Source: Siphonodentalium dalli (taxonomy: Eukaryota; Mollusca; Scaphopoda; Gadilida; Siphonodentaliidae). Taken from it: a stretch of DNA of 64,000 nucleotides. The DNA is taken from assembly GCA_032622095.1 (NCBI GenBank), contig CP136068.1:2827314-2891313 (forward strand), given 5' to 3'. Both the position numbers and the translations under genes were made by a program. The notes beneath the pieces are model-generated. The model saw only the letters and a program-made list of their open reading frames with translations. It was not told the origin of the DNA and did no database searches. The first letter of the stretch is position 1, and each line of letters starts with the position of its first letter. Shown piece by piece: positions 53,472 through 64,000 of this stretch.

Positions 53472-54716
53472 ATGCCAAGACGAGTGGTTGATGATCGTCG
53501 ATTCAGATGCATCGATTGTGGTAGAGAGTTTTTCTCAAGGTCCCAGCGGAGTCGGCACCAGAGGGACAGTCATGGGCCAACCTTGTCGTGCGACCAATGT
53601 GAGTACTCGGTTCCGTCGAACAGAAAGTACCGGCTGGATGATCACATTAGAAGGATGCATACAGACGCTGAACTATATGATAGGAGGAGAGATCAAAGTC
53701 GGAATCAAAAGCAGACGGTCCGAGAAAGTAGTCCGAAGCAGAAGCAAGACAGCAAGAAAAGACCGATAGTCCAAGACTCACCTGAATCCATTCCAGCGCC
53801 AATATTCCATAGGGACGAACCAACATCAGATCCATGGAGTATCAATAAGGATAATGACCCAGATTTGTTTGCTGATGTTTTCAACCTCCCGGCATCGGAG
53901 TGGGAATTACCAGAGCCCATATTTCTGGATCCTTCGATGGATTTTCCGGAATTCGTTCCCGAGATGCCACTGACAGTGGAGATCATACATGTGCCGAGTC
54001 AGTTGCCAGCAGCAATTGTAACAGAAGTTGCGGAACAAGGCACGCAGACCGAGACAACGAAGACTGTGGAAGCCGGTATGGCGACAGAGGAAGAGTACGT
54101 CCCAAACAGCTATATGGTAGAGCCGAAGCGGCGGATTTCTTTCAAAGAAGCTTTAAAGTCACCAAGGTCAACCGTAAGCGAAGGCTGCCAAACTTACTTT
54201 GCAAAATGTGACAAAGAGGTGCAGACAAAAATAGTCACAGAGGAGAAAGGGGTAACAACCTCTCCTGCTTCCAGTTCCGTTGAGGTGCATCTAGGCCCGA
54301 CCACGAATGCCAGACAGATGGCTGCGGATCCCAGATATTTCTTTCTGGGAGCTCCATCGGAGTACATGGAAGGACATAGAGCGCAGCTGATGAGAGCAGG
54401 GAGACGCTCTGCGATGGAGCACGCCGACAATTATAAACGGAAGTTCATACCAGACGGTTATCTTGGTGTCAAGAAAGTTGAGACCATAGTAAGTCCAGAC
54501 GGGTCCGTGTACCAGTTGGTGGATTACTGGACGCGGGATCCATCCATGACAGAAGCTGTTTCAACAGGAACGGACCCTATGAGTAACCCAGCGATGACGT
54601 CAGCAGAGACACAGACAGCGGTCAGTGGGGCGAGTTCATGTCGGAAAGAGGTAACCATCGGAAGGGGCGAGGTACAGGAGGAGCCGCTGGATTTGAGCAT
54701 GCGCCATGAAGAATAA
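53472..54716 (+). CDS. Extra 3' ORF of the Gypsy element: two C2H2 fingers, TQT motifs, PLDLS (414 aa)
   Basis: Occupies the env position but has no signal peptide or membrane segment. Visible features: C2H2 finger 1 (C13, C16, H29, H34) and finger 2 (C40, C43, H58, H63); a basic, Q/K-rich stretch 64-98; a long acidic and proline-rich region 101-175; TQT-type motifs at 191-193, 239-241 (CQT), 250-252 (VQT) and 380-382; and PLDLS at 405-409, six residues from the end. TQT is the core of dynein light chain LC8 ligands, and PxDLS is the classical CtBP-binding motif. The combination suggests a DNA- or RNA-binding regulator, not an envelope. The ATG directly follows TTCTTTAATTATAG, a possible splice acceptor. 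The function is inferred; I know no named family for the whole protein. Confidence 0.7.
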   Translation: MPRRVVDDRRFRCIDCGREFFSRSQRSRHQRDSHGPTLSCDQCEYSVPSNRKYRLDDHIRRMHTDAELYDRRRDQSRNQKQTVRESSPKQKQDSKKRPIVQDSPESIPAPIFHRDEPTSDPWSINKDNDPDLFADVFNLPASEWELPEPIFLDPSMDFPEFVPEMPLTVEIIHVPSQLPAAIVTEVAEQGTQTETTKTVEAGMATEEEYVPNSYMVEPKRRISFKEALKSPRSTVSEGCQTYFAKCDKEVQTKIVTEEKGVTTSPASSSVEVHLGPTTNARQMAADPRYFFLGAPSEYMEGHRAQLMRAGRRSAMEHADNYKRKFIPDGYLGVKKVETIVSPDGSVYQLVDYWTRDPSMTEAVSTGTDPMSNPAMTSAETQTAVSGASSCRKEVTIGRGEVQEEPLDLSMRHEE

Positions 54717-54797
54717 CTTGTGAACATTATTGGTGTATATTAAGCAATTTCTTTATTAAGGTCCAGGTGAACCAGTTTCTTCTTAGGTAGGGGGTGG

Positions 54798-55978
54798 TGT
54801 AACGTGGCTACGTTTTGCTAAACTTATGTTGTTTTGGTTCTTAAACTACTTTTATCCTTAATTATATTCATCTTTAAAAACTCGTTAGTTTAGTTATTCT
54901 CGTAGCCATGCTATTACCACTCCGCTGTCTAATAAGAAATCGTTCACATTTTACTCATCTAATTTGTTTAATACCAGTATAAATTACCTAAATATCAGTT
55001 AATCTTATTTCAATCTATCATATATTCCGTTCGCATGCAATAACTCTCCGTAATATATCTGTATTTCAATGTGATTCATCATTCATTTCATCCGTAATCA
55101 TTTATTTACATTTCCTATCTTCGCTGGTGACATGCTTCTTCCGGTCAAGGCCGTTCTTAAAAGCACGTGGTTGCTATGGAAGCATGTCAACAGTTTATCG
55201 GTTTCCGGCCATCGGGTCGCCTTTATGGGGTCGCTTTTACTGGGTCGTGTTTATCGGGTCGTGTTATGGGGTCGCTTTACGTTGCATTCTGGGAAAGGGT
55301 CGCCTTGGTATTTAAGCCAATGCGACCCAACCCAACGGTCAGATCACATTCAAACGTCTAACTGGAAGTCTACAGCTCATTTACTCAATACTATTTTAAC
55401 TTTATATAATAAAGGTAATTTGCAACGTACAGGATACCATAACAAGATCGGTGCTAAACCCGACCCAATGTCATAAATGATAACAGAATCATGGAGAATA
55501 ATAATTATAACGTTAGTTATAATTATTAAAGAGATATTTTATGACCTAGAATTGGGAAAGACTGAAAGTATCATTTCAAGGGGTTTTCAAGCATAACAGT
55601 TGAACTTGTAGTATAATTTGAATGGATAATTACCTGTATTTAAGCCAGGCCTTGGCTATTATATATAGTATGAGATTAGAGAGTTGATAAGTTCATATCA
55701 TTCATAATCACAGACATTTAATCACCATTATGAATGTTTCTTGCTGGATAATTCAATTGTGATCACTATGAATAAATCAGATCGTGAACTTGTAATCATT
55801 GTTACGAGTCGTTAGTACCCTGGGCCATATAAATACATCACCAGAGACCTGGAGACCCAAGGCTACCAGGACGTGATCCAGATTCGAACAGAGATATATA
55901 TAACGTAGTTGGGTTGATATAGATATACCGATAGACCGCTCGACCACATATTATCAACCAAACCCAACCAGCGTTACA
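54798..55978 (+). repeat. 3' LTR, complete (1,181 bp)
   Basis: TGTAACG ... CGTTACA termini, preceded by a purine-rich AGGTAGGGGGTGG that serves as polypurine tract. A TATATAATAAAGG segment and ATAAATCAG-type A-rich signals lie inside. Confidence 0.92.
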
Positions 55979-57670
55979 TAACCTAAGTTTATGTGAACGT
56001 GCTTCCACTAATTTACTAAACTAAAGAAAAGTTTATTTATTTATATGACAAACATTCAAGATATTAATGATATGAATCATGTTGTTTTCGCAAGGTGGCT
56101 AAGGAAAATTTGCAGTTTTATGTAATTTCCGCCATTTCCTGAATGGCATACCGGTAGCAAGTTAGCAACCCGAGTCCAGTTGACAATATTTATGATTTAA
56201 GTCATGATTATTGTTCAAAAAATAAACCATTTAATGCCTTAACGCAATGAATACTGTAATGTTGGCTATATGAGAAGTAACATTTTGTAGTATTAATTTA
56301 ATGGCAATGACGTTTCAAGATGTCGGCCCCTCAAATTCAAGATGGCGGTGCCCCTAATTCAAGATGGCGGCGCCCATGTTCGAAAGCGAACTTAGTATAA
56401 GAACGACCAGCGCATGTGTTGCAGCGCATGTGTTGCAGCGCAGCTGGGCTGCCCCAGCTGGTCGTCCTTAAAAAAGCTGAATGCAAAATGCCGACTTCCC
56501 CCATTAATACAGCATTTGTCCAGGTATGTTATCATGGGTGCAGTACGCTGTCCGATCAGGCGTGGACATTAATGGCTGGCCCATGTACACACCTTGGTGT
56601 GTGCACGTTAAAGAACGCTACGTACTAGAGTCACCACAGGGTTATAAAGTTACTCGGTCGTGGTAGCACTTTAACCAGAATTGGTTCCTGCACTGAAAAA
56701 TCTACAGATACATTATCTATATCTGTAAAAAGACTATGGTTACGTCCAAGATCCCAATAATGGTAATGTAGGACAGTTTGCTATTCCGAGGCGAAGGTTC
56801 GATATTCCGGAACAAATGTTCGATATTCCAAAGGTTTTTTTTTATTCTATTGTATTTGTTAACAAGGACCTTTCCTCCTAGGCAGCCTGCATCACAAATT
56901 GGAACAGGATGACTCGGGTCGAAATGATGTTAAACGTTATTGCCGCATCAAAACTGCAAGTACAGTTTAAGGCGGTTACACCATTGACCACAATGCATGC
57001 ATTCACGATTCATGATTCCACAGTCATTTTTACGGACAATATAGTCCAGGCCTGGCAGTAGTATACGCACTCAATTTTATCGATCCATGTAACCATTTCT
57101 CTGCGTGCCTACATGTATGTCTAATACAGTTCCATGTGTGACGGAGATAATACATGTACATCTGTTCATAGTACTCCAAGTGTAGGACACGAGAAAGCTT
57201 GATAGAAAATCTGTATATAATGGGGGGGGGGGGGTAAATGAGCATGGCATCAGGCCTATAAGTGTAGACATCAATCAGTTACCACGTGGCATCAGTTGGA
57301 ATTCTGCGTAGCAAAGTCAGATGACACGTTCAGGTCATGCTTTGAATTGATGACTAGCAGAATTTTCATACGTGTGCAGTGATAGACCTTTCTGTTTCTC
57401 AAGTACAGTATATAATCCACTGCATAAATTGCCCAAAAAAAGGAAATATTCTGAATCAATAAAGAATACTAAGTCAAATTTAATTGCACTTTCAATAATC
57501 CAAAACGTTTATAAACCTCTAGTAATATAATTTTTGGATTACAGCAGTATTGTGTCGATTTATTGGGATTATTAAAATGAAAGTATTTTTTGTCTAAATG
57601 GAGCCGCACACAAAATAATAAGTATTCTGGTAAGCAGTTGGTGGCTTTGTGCATCCCCTTGATAATGCTG
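55979..57670. other. Intergenic DNA upstream of SPAG1, nothing firm
   Basis: AAGATGGCGGCGCCC at 56355-56375 and the GC-richer block 56405-56465 are promoter-like at best. A tandem CGCATGTGTTGCAG occurs at 56411. No exon recognised; the SPAG1 non-coding first exon may lie here. Confidence 0.35.
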
Positions 57671-57995
57671 AATTGGTCATTGTCGCCTGGTATCGTGCAA
57701 AAAGACAACCATGATCTATCAAAGGTGCAAAAAGACACGCATGATCTCAGAAATGCAAAAAGACACCCAGGGTATCAAAGTATCATTCGTCGGCAACAGT
57801 TCAACTCGATGTGGGTGGAATACCCATGCACATTCCCTTGAGATTTCACTCTAAAATCACAAACAAATAATTAATGTAATAATAACTAACATGCGATTTA
57901 TGATATGAGATTTTGATATGCTGGGTGACTTTTTGCACATTTTGTGAGATCCTGGGTGTCTTTTTGCACAAAACATTGCGACAATGACCTATTCG
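57671..57995. mobile_element. Small foldback-like element with GTGCAAAAAGACAC tandem arms
   Basis: Outer arms ATTGGTCATTGTCG / CGACAATGACCTAT. The left arm holds three GTGCAAAAAGACA(C/A)C units and the right arm two complements (GTGTCTTTTTGCAC). Confidence 0.65.
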
Positions 57996-59067
57996 GACCT
58001 AATAATCAATGAGATAAACCTGATAATCTCATGCTTGAACATTGTGGATACATGTCTTAATTGGAACCAGATTCATCCACTTGTAAAGGCATGCGGGTAC
58101 TAGTACATATACATGTATGTCATGGTTAGCGCTTGGTTGCACCCCCCTATTAGTGAGATAATACTGATGATCATGTGTGCAAACGTCATGGTTACATGTA
58201 CATATCTTAAACAGAACCAGATGCATCCACTTTTAAAGGCATGCAGGAAGGGGAACTTTGTTCTCATTTCATTTTTCAAAATTTTGCCAAAATCTGAAGT
58301 GGTTGTCCAAGATATTAAAAATAACCAGACGTGAACCACACAGTAATTAAAAGCAAAATTTCAAACAGAAATGTCATACATGTAATTACAACAGTTACAA
58401 AAAATCCTGTGCACTTTGTGCGAAAGCGTCGTGATTGGTCTTCCAACTGATTGGCCCACGCAACTTTGCCGACATTGTTTCAGCAGCTGTCAAATTATAA
58501 ACTGGACCCATAAAAAATATTTAAATTCAAAATGAGCTTGCCACTTAAAAACGGTTCACTACAGATACTAGTATATGTTAAGTTTAATATTTTTTAATTT
58601 GTAATTTTTTACTCGTTTTAACAACACGCCCCTCTGGTGTAGCCAGGGCATTCATATGAACCCCTGAATGTGATTAATCATCTAACATGTCCGCGATTAA
58701 TCTTGTCTTCTAAATGATATATTAATTACCTTGATAGAAAAAGATAAAGTGCTGATACAATCGTTTAATGTTTACATGTACGGTACATACATTTTCTGAC
58801 AAAGCAAAATTATCAGGAAAACAAAGCTTTGTTTGCTCATACATTTGGATGCATTGACACTCAACGGATCTCTGATATAAGCATGTTTGGTATCATAATG
58901 CTTGGGGAAAGGCTGCCCTCTATTTTCTTGAAAAATTACCCATAAATCTGCTGTGGTTTAAGAGTCGATTATTGAGGGCATTACTGTATGTCTCATACTA
59001 TTATATCTGTTTGTGGCATAAATGGAGCCAAAGGCTAAACTAATATCTTACATTTTACTGATTTCAG
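57996..59067. other. SPAG1 upstream sequence with a direct repeat and a MITE end
   Basis: GGAACCAGATTCATCCACTT (58060) recurs diverged at about 58213. 58929-58988 is the right end of a mariner-like palindrome (TTGAGGGCATTACTGTA). Confidence 0.5.
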
Positions 59068-59200
59068 ATATGGGTGAAAATGTCTACAATAAATCCTCCA
59101 CATCAAAGAAGTATGACATCCCTATAGAACATTTAGACTACGCGTATATCGAATCATGTAAAAATGTCAAGGAACTGGAGAAGATTCTACGGGTTCTGAG
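59068..59200 (+). CDS. SPAG1: SPAG1-like gene, first coding exon
   Basis: SPAG1 is a TPR protein that works with HSP90/R2TP-type chaperones in cytoplasmic assembly of axonemal dynein arms. After an acceptor (ACTGATTTCAG) the ATG at 59070 opens MGENVYNKSSTSKKYDIPIE, then HLDYAYIESCKNVKELEKIL and donor CTGAG|GTAAGT. The stretch from YDIPIEHLDY matches the N terminus of SPAG1 as I recall it. The upstream acceptor implies a non-coding first exon. The gene runs divergently from CUL2. Only the N-terminal region is in the window; the TPR exons lie to the right. The exon end is tandemly duplicated. Confidence 0.82.
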
Positions 59201-59656
59201 GTAAGTCATGGAACATTTAGACTACGCGTATATCGAATCATGTAAAAATATCAAGGAAATCGAGAAGATTCTACTGGTTCTGAGGTAAGTTATGGAACAT
59301 TTAGACTACACATACAGTGATGTCCCAAATAATCGACTCCTTAACCACAGCAGAATTATGGGTAATTTTTCAGGATTTTGTCGGAAATATGACTTGTTGC
59401 CATTCATCAGAAATCTCTCAGTGAGAGCTTTCCAATGAATGGCAACTAGCCATATTTCCAACTAAATTCTGAAAAATCACCCATAATTCTGCTGTGGTTT
59501 AGGAATCGATTATTTAGGGCATGACTGTACATGTATATGGAATCAATTAAAAATGTGAATGAATTGAGGTAAGTTGGACAGAACATTTAGACTACACGTA
59601 CTAGTACATTGTATATCGAATCATGTAAAAATGTCAAAGAACTTGAGAAGTTCTGA
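59127..59656 (+). repeat. Four-copy tandem duplication of the SPAG1 exon end plus 5' splice site
   Basis: 84-bp units begin GAACATTTAGACTAC at 59127 (real exon), 59211, 59295 and about 59582. Each carries 70-odd exonic bases and a GAG|GTAAGT or GAG|GTGAGT donor. The third unit is split by a mariner-like palindrome (59313-59529), so the duplication is older than that insertion. Using a downstream donor would meet an immediate TAA. Confidence 0.88.
59313..59529. mobile_element. Mariner-like palindromic MITE inside the third SPAG1 repeat unit
   Basis: TACAGTGATGTCCCAAATAA ... AGGGCATGACTGTA, flanked by TA. The interrupted 84-bp unit resumes after it. Confidence 0.8.
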
Positions 59657-60112
59657 GGTGAGTTGGATTTGTTATACCCGGTATGAATAACACTGATGTT
59701 CTGATTATTGAAACCGGAGGAGCGATAATAGCCCATCGAATAATAATCGGACCTCGCAGTGGAACATCGGCTTTTGCCAAAAATTAAAAATCCGTTTGAA
59801 TTTCTAAGCATGATATGCTAGCTTTTTCATAAATGTACACCCTACAGTCTGCGTATTGAATTAAATAAAACAGTTGTAACGGTGTAAAAAGAATTTATTG
59901 TCATTGTTCAAATTGTCTGATATTTATAGTTGAGCAGGTAAAATTATCAATGCACATACAATGTACCTCATGTTCATGTATGCTGTCGAATATGAAGTTA
60001 TTGTTTCAATCACGTGGATACGAAAGAGCTTTTAACAAATGGCCTCATTATGTATAGTTTCCTATCGAGCATGTGTCATGTGTCATCATGTGATGGGTCA
60101 AGGATTTGATAA
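59657..60112. mobile_element. Fragment of the CCGATAAT hAT-like family
   Basis: Left part parallels 60121-60600 (GATAATAGCCCATCG, TCGGACCTCGCAGT). It lacks the matching right terminus. Confidence 0.6.
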
Positions 60113-61255
60113 ATGCTTTGTAGTGATGTTCCGATAATCAGAATCGGCCGATAATAGCCCATCGGATATTAATCGTACCTCGCAGTTGAACATCCGCTTT
60201 TACCGATTGTCAAAACAAATAAAAACGTTCTAGTATCTAAGCGCAATATACATGTACATGCTTTAATAAACATACACAATACAACTGTAGTATTTTAATG
60301 TAAAATGCAGTTGTAACAGCCTAAAAAGAAGCCATTCAATGACATCATCCAAACAGTCTGATATGATTATATATTATAAGCATGGCAATACACATGCCGT
60401 GCAATATGAAGTTATTGGTTCAATCACGTTGACACGAAATAGATTCAAAGACAGCTTTAAACAGCTGACCCCATTACAGTGTAGCTTCCTGTTGAGCATG
60501 TGGCATGTGACGTCACATTCTGTGTCAATAATTTGAAGCACACACTGAATGAATTAGTTCAGTCGTGATAATTAGCTTTTTCGTCTGTATAGTACAGCGT
60601 ATGCTATGAAATACGCTTAACTCCTCGTAAAAAAAAATGAGTAGGCGGAACCAATCTCTACCAGAGCGCACGGGTCAGTCATACTTCCTTACCGAGTCAT
60701 CAAGGGAGGTAAAACCTGCATGGAGTTTGAGGCGGAACTATAAAAGCTTCCCAGTTGTTAAAAGACAAAAGGTGTGACCAATGGGAACTTGGGAAATCTC
60801 AGACAAATATGACAGAAATTACTATCCATCAATCTAAATTTAGTTAATAATCATCGCCAATTCGCCATTCCGTACATTGTCGCAACTTACAAGTATTCAA
60901 TCAAGACTTTTACACCGTGTGCAAGTGTTCCACTCATGGTCATAACGTTACTCTGAGTCGGCACCTTTGATCTCTTTGTCAAAACAACTACCGGTATACA
61001 TCAAAGGCAGCGCACAACTGACATCGGTGGAAATACTTTCGCGACAGTGGTATATATTTCTTTGATGTATTTGGCTTTGAAACTATACCGGGATAGGAGT
61101 GCAATGAGTGTACATGTATATACTAGTAGGTCCATTATGGGAGCAAACGCACAGTATATATAAACATCGGAATCGGAAATCGGCTAATTGTGCCTCCAGT
61201 TATCGGAAATCTGTCCGATGGGCTTTTACATTATCGGAACATCACTAATGCTTTC
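60113..61255. mobile_element. 1.13-kb hAT-like element in SPAG1 intron
   Basis: Element 60121-61247 with TAGTGATGTTCCGATAAT at the left and ATTATCGGAACATCACTA at the right, an 18-bp perfect inverted repeat. Flanks ATGCTTTG / ATGCTTTC (7 of 8). No transposase frame. Confidence 0.85.
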
Positions 61256-61950
61256 GCACAATGAGTTAGTATAATCGCAATCATAACTATCTTAAGTGAT
61301 GACCAATGTGAGCCTATTGTGAGAGGGGCTTGGGGGACATTGCATAATATGCAAATTAGGACAATTTGGTGAATTACTAGGCTTATCCATGTACAGGGAG
61401 CAAATTACTTTTTAAATTTTGATTAGCAAATAACCTCACATTGACATGATTAGATAGCATTGTTCTATAATCATATCAAATTCATACCAAATTTAATAGC
61501 TATTATCTAAATTTGGGTAGCAAATTGCATAGCTATCGTGAACCCTGTGTATTGTTGCAGTCCTAATGTGCATGTTGATTTACAGATTGTCTATGATTGT
61601 TTGAAACTGCCATGGAAAAGGTCATTCATTTACCTCCGATGTTTCAACTGCTCCTATACCCTTGGCCTTAAAAGCCATAAAATTTGCAAGAATCAAAACA
61701 TAGTGTTTCTACAGGGAATCAAGACTTTTTAGAAGAATCAAAATAAGAATCATGATTCTCGTCTGATTTTAAGACCTGTACCCCGATGTTTCATCATCAT
61801 TCTCTTAACCCTTTCATGACTGGGCGACGGAGGACATGATGATTTGAATATGGCGTTGTTAGTAGCAAATCAGATTACTCGTTACAACCATATGTGGGGA
61901 CAAAAAATAATTATCATAAATATATTTGTTATTTCTCTTTTCCCATGCAG

Positions 61951-62025
61951 GTCTGGCGATGAAGGTGTATTCCCGGATCTCGAAAGATGCTGTGAAGAGA
62001 AGTTAGTCGCAGTCAACCCGAAAAG
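61951..62025 (+). CDS. SPAG1: SPAG1-like gene, second coding exon
   Basis: 75 nt. Acceptor TTTTCCCATGCAG, then (R)SGDEGVFPDLERCCEEKLVA to NPK and donor AAAG|GTTTGT. Joined to the previous exon it gives VLRSGDEGVFPDLERCCE, parallel to human VLRSGEEGYYPELTEFCE. The phase (2 + 1) fits exactly. I see no further exon before 64000. Confidence 0.82.
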
Positions 62026-62055
62026 GTTTGTCAAATATGTTCTCGCAATTAAACC

Positions 62056-62262
62056 TTCCTGTGGAGCGCCCCATACAGGTGGCAGCTTGTATTGCTGAGT
62101 GTTGTCTGCTCACGTCTGTAGGGGGCTCCATAAGGGTAGTTTAACCTTTCCATAACTGGAGCTTCCTGAATGTTTTGCGAAAAACCCTGTGCCAATGCAT
62201 TCTCTTATATATGCGAGTCGCCCATAGGGTGCCTCACATACATAAGAGAATGCATGTACACC
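62056..62262. repeat. GGAGC(G/C)CCC repeat and TTAACC MITE left end with hairpin
   Basis: CAGGTGGCAGCTTGTATTGC is the complement of the 22.7- and 28.5-kb block. A TATATATGCGAG hairpin follows at 62187-62262. Confidence 0.65.
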
Positions 62263-62700
62263 GTGGTTAGATTTCTGGTTTGTATCGTCTTTTTTCAGTT
62301 TAATGGACGTACACCGCGGCAACTACACCATGGCCGAACGGCAAGTACACTGCGGCCCAACTGTAGTTAGCCAGTGGAGCCGCGGTGTAGTTGCATTTCA
62401 GCCGTGGTGGCAATGCTAAGTGGACACTTGTTTCGTGCAGCAGGGTATATACAGTAATGCTCTTAAGTAATCGACCCCTTAACCACAGCAGAATTATGGG
62501 TAACTTTTCAGGATTTAGTCGGAAATATGGCTTGTTCCCATTCATCGGAAAGCTCTCACCCATTGGGCACCTCAATTATGAATTTTATCTGCTGCAAATT
62601 AGGGGATATAGAAACTTCCTAGAAGGGAAATATAACTAAAAACAATTTTAATTTGATACTATAGATACTTCCCAGAAGATGAGGCCTAAGCAGAATGAAT
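62263..62700. repeat. GTACACCGCGG-rich stretch, half a mariner-like MITE and a composite-MITE fragment
   Basis: 62450-62558 is the left half of the palindrome family. 62572-62697 copies the right spacer of 40654-41085. Confidence 0.6.
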
Positions 62701-63430
62701 TATTTCCCCCCCCCCCCGCAACGAAGTTAGGGGGAGGTATACTGGAGTTTTTCTCAGTCGTTTTTTGATAAATTTCCGTGAAATTTGGCACAGGCATCAA
62801 CCACCATGGGAACCTGTGCACCTGCGATTAAGACGTCTGTCCGACTTTTTTTGGTGGAGTTATTCCCCCTTTTTCGACTTAGAAATTTTTGCAACATGTA
62901 TAATTTTGTCCGAGCTTTTATTCCTACATTTTTAGGTCAATTTTTTTTAACTTGGCACAGATATTTAGTAGCATGGGAACCTGTGCACCTGCGATTATGA
63001 CGTCTGTCTGCCATTTTTTGGTGGAGTTATTCCCCTTTTTCGACTTAGAATTTTTTTTGCAACATGCCTAATTTTGTCCGAGCTTTTATTTCTACATTTT
63101 TAGGTCAATGTTTTTTAATCTTGGCACTGATATTTAGTACCATGAGAACCTGTGCACCTGCGATTATGATGTCTGTCCGACTTTTTTTGTGGAGTTATTC
63201 CCCATTTTCGACTTAGAATTTTTTTTCAAAATGCATAATTTTGTCTGAGCTTTTATTCCTACATTTTTCGGTTAATAGGTTTAAGATTAGGTTTGTGCAC
63301 CTGTAATGGGAACTGTTATTTTATTATTTTAACTAAATGTTTACTGACATGTGAAACATCTTAGTATTTTAAAAACACAGGGGGGGGGTGGGGTATCCTT
63401 AGTCCCATTGGGACAGTCACACCTCTAGTT
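62701..63430. repeat. Three tandem copies of a roughly 168-bp T-rich unit
   Basis: GGGAACCTGTGCACCTGCGATTA-type core at about 62809, 62977 and 63147. Poly-C and GGGGGAGGTATACTGG at the left, GGGGTATCC at the right. The open frame at 62785 is a product of the repeat. Confidence 0.75.
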
Positions 63431-63485
63431 AGTCCAGGGAAGGACCCTGCTTATGTAGCAGAAATACATTAAATCCATCTTACTT

Positions 63486-64000
63486 TAGACCCTTTACCCA
63501 ACAAACCGGCCAAAAACGCCCAAATAAAGCTTCAACAGCCTAAAATATCTTTGGTCTGTCTCAATAACAGGCCTGGCATTCTCAGAAATCTAGGAGAGCT
63601 AAAAATCGCCCTCCTGAAAAGGTCTAGGAGGGCTATTATTTGTGCCGAGCACAGGAGGGCGAAAATGTTTGCCAAAATCAGACATAGTAAATATTCCACT
63701 CCACATGTACAGTATTGATAAAAATAAAGTACATGTCAGTATTAAACTATTACAATAATTGCTGAGTTTGTTGTTTTCATTACACAAAATATTTTAATAT
63801 TAAATAACAAGATATGTTGTTACTTTAGCTAGTAATGTATTTAGTAACAATTCAGACAACTATTCTTTTTACATTTAAGTATTTTATTAGTTCTAACAAT
63901 GCCTCAATGATGCCTGACATTATATAGCACTGTCCAGTTGCGTGGGAGGCATGACGCAATACTTCAAAGTGACATAACTCTGAACGGTGTGTCTATTTCA
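63486..64000. other. TTAA-MITE left end, then AT-rich DNA
   Basis: ACCCTTTACCCAACAAACC with the family's subterminal block to about 63568. An AGGAGGGC inverted motif occurs at 63600-63655. Nothing else recognised, and no further SPAG1 exon. Confidence 0.5.

Larger units (their letters stand above)
50154..55978 (+). mobile_element. Rearranged Ty3/Gypsy LTR retrotransposon
   Basis: Order: forward LTR lacking its last 41 bp (50154-51293), an inverted LTR piece (51296-52030), the integrase end of pol (52031-53380), an extra ORF (53472-54716), and a full 3' LTR (54798-55978). Gag, protease, reverse transcriptase and the primer-binding site are absent. The 5 bases flanking the outer ends (left GTAGG, right TAACC) do not match, so this is not a simple insertion. 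Old but not decayed: both long frames are intact and the two forward LTR copies have equal length over their shared 1,140 bp. Confidence 0.88.

Noticed and set aside
53449-53986. Overlapping ORFs in other frames of the Gypsy third ORF
   Set aside because: Shadows of the 414-codon frame, which has the zinc fingers and the terminal motif.
50149-55983. Target-site duplication of the Gypsy element
   Set aside because: The 5 bases outside the left (GTAGG) and right (TAACC) ends do not match.

Overview
This window is animal nuclear DNA: AT-rich, with long introns, GT-AG splice sites, dense short inverted-repeat transposons and no prokaryotic gene layout. Molluscan-style repeats (a 'ttgattgattggggttta' block near 18.0 kb, many TACATGTA words, divergent tRNA-derived SINE heads) suggest a marine lophotrochozoan, most likely a mollusc. 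The organism assignment is an inference.

Two host genes are visible, arranged head to head. (1) A cullin-2 orthologue (CUL2, scaffold of the Elongin B/C ubiquitin ligases) is on the minus strand. Its first coding exon is at 43.7 kb, and fifteen coding exons run down to 2.07 kb, giving 539 codons in one uninterrupted frame. The remaining C-terminal exons (winged helix, neddylation site) lie beyond the left edge. Its first coding intron has AT-AC ends with textbook U12-type donor and branch-point sequences; the other introns are GT-AG. (2) The start of a SPAG1-like gene (TPR co-chaperone, dynein-arm assembly) is on the plus strand, with two coding exons at 59.1 and 62.0 kb. It continues past the right edge.

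The most striking observation is that 7 of the 17 coding exons have a tandem duplication, from 2 to about 38 copies, that starts inside the exon and runs across its splice site into the intron. Copied 5' splice sites: CUL2 exon 1 (the U12 donor, about 10 intact copies), exon 4 (2), exon 14 (8) and SPAG1 coding exon 1 (4). Copied 3' splice sites: CUL2 exon 8 (about 38 copies, 2.5 kb), exon 9 (2) and exon 10 (3). These are splice-junction minisatellites at every stage of growth, in both genes and at both kinds of junction.

The interval between the genes (44-59 kb) is full of mobile elements: a TA-flanked element with ACCGCGGTA-rich ends, a 5'-truncated non-LTR retrotransposon (RNase H plus CCHC), two foldback-like elements built from small tandem repeats, and a rearranged Ty3/Gypsy element (50.15-55.98 kb). 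The Gypsy element has lost gag, protease and reverse transcriptase and carries an inverted LTR piece in their place. It keeps integrase and an extra 3' ORF encoding two C2H2 fingers, several TQT-type motifs and a C-terminal PLDLS motif. The introns are packed with MITEs: TTAA-flanked piggyBac-like, TA-flanked mariner-like and 8-bp-TSD hAT-like elements. Several have target duplications that can be read directly.
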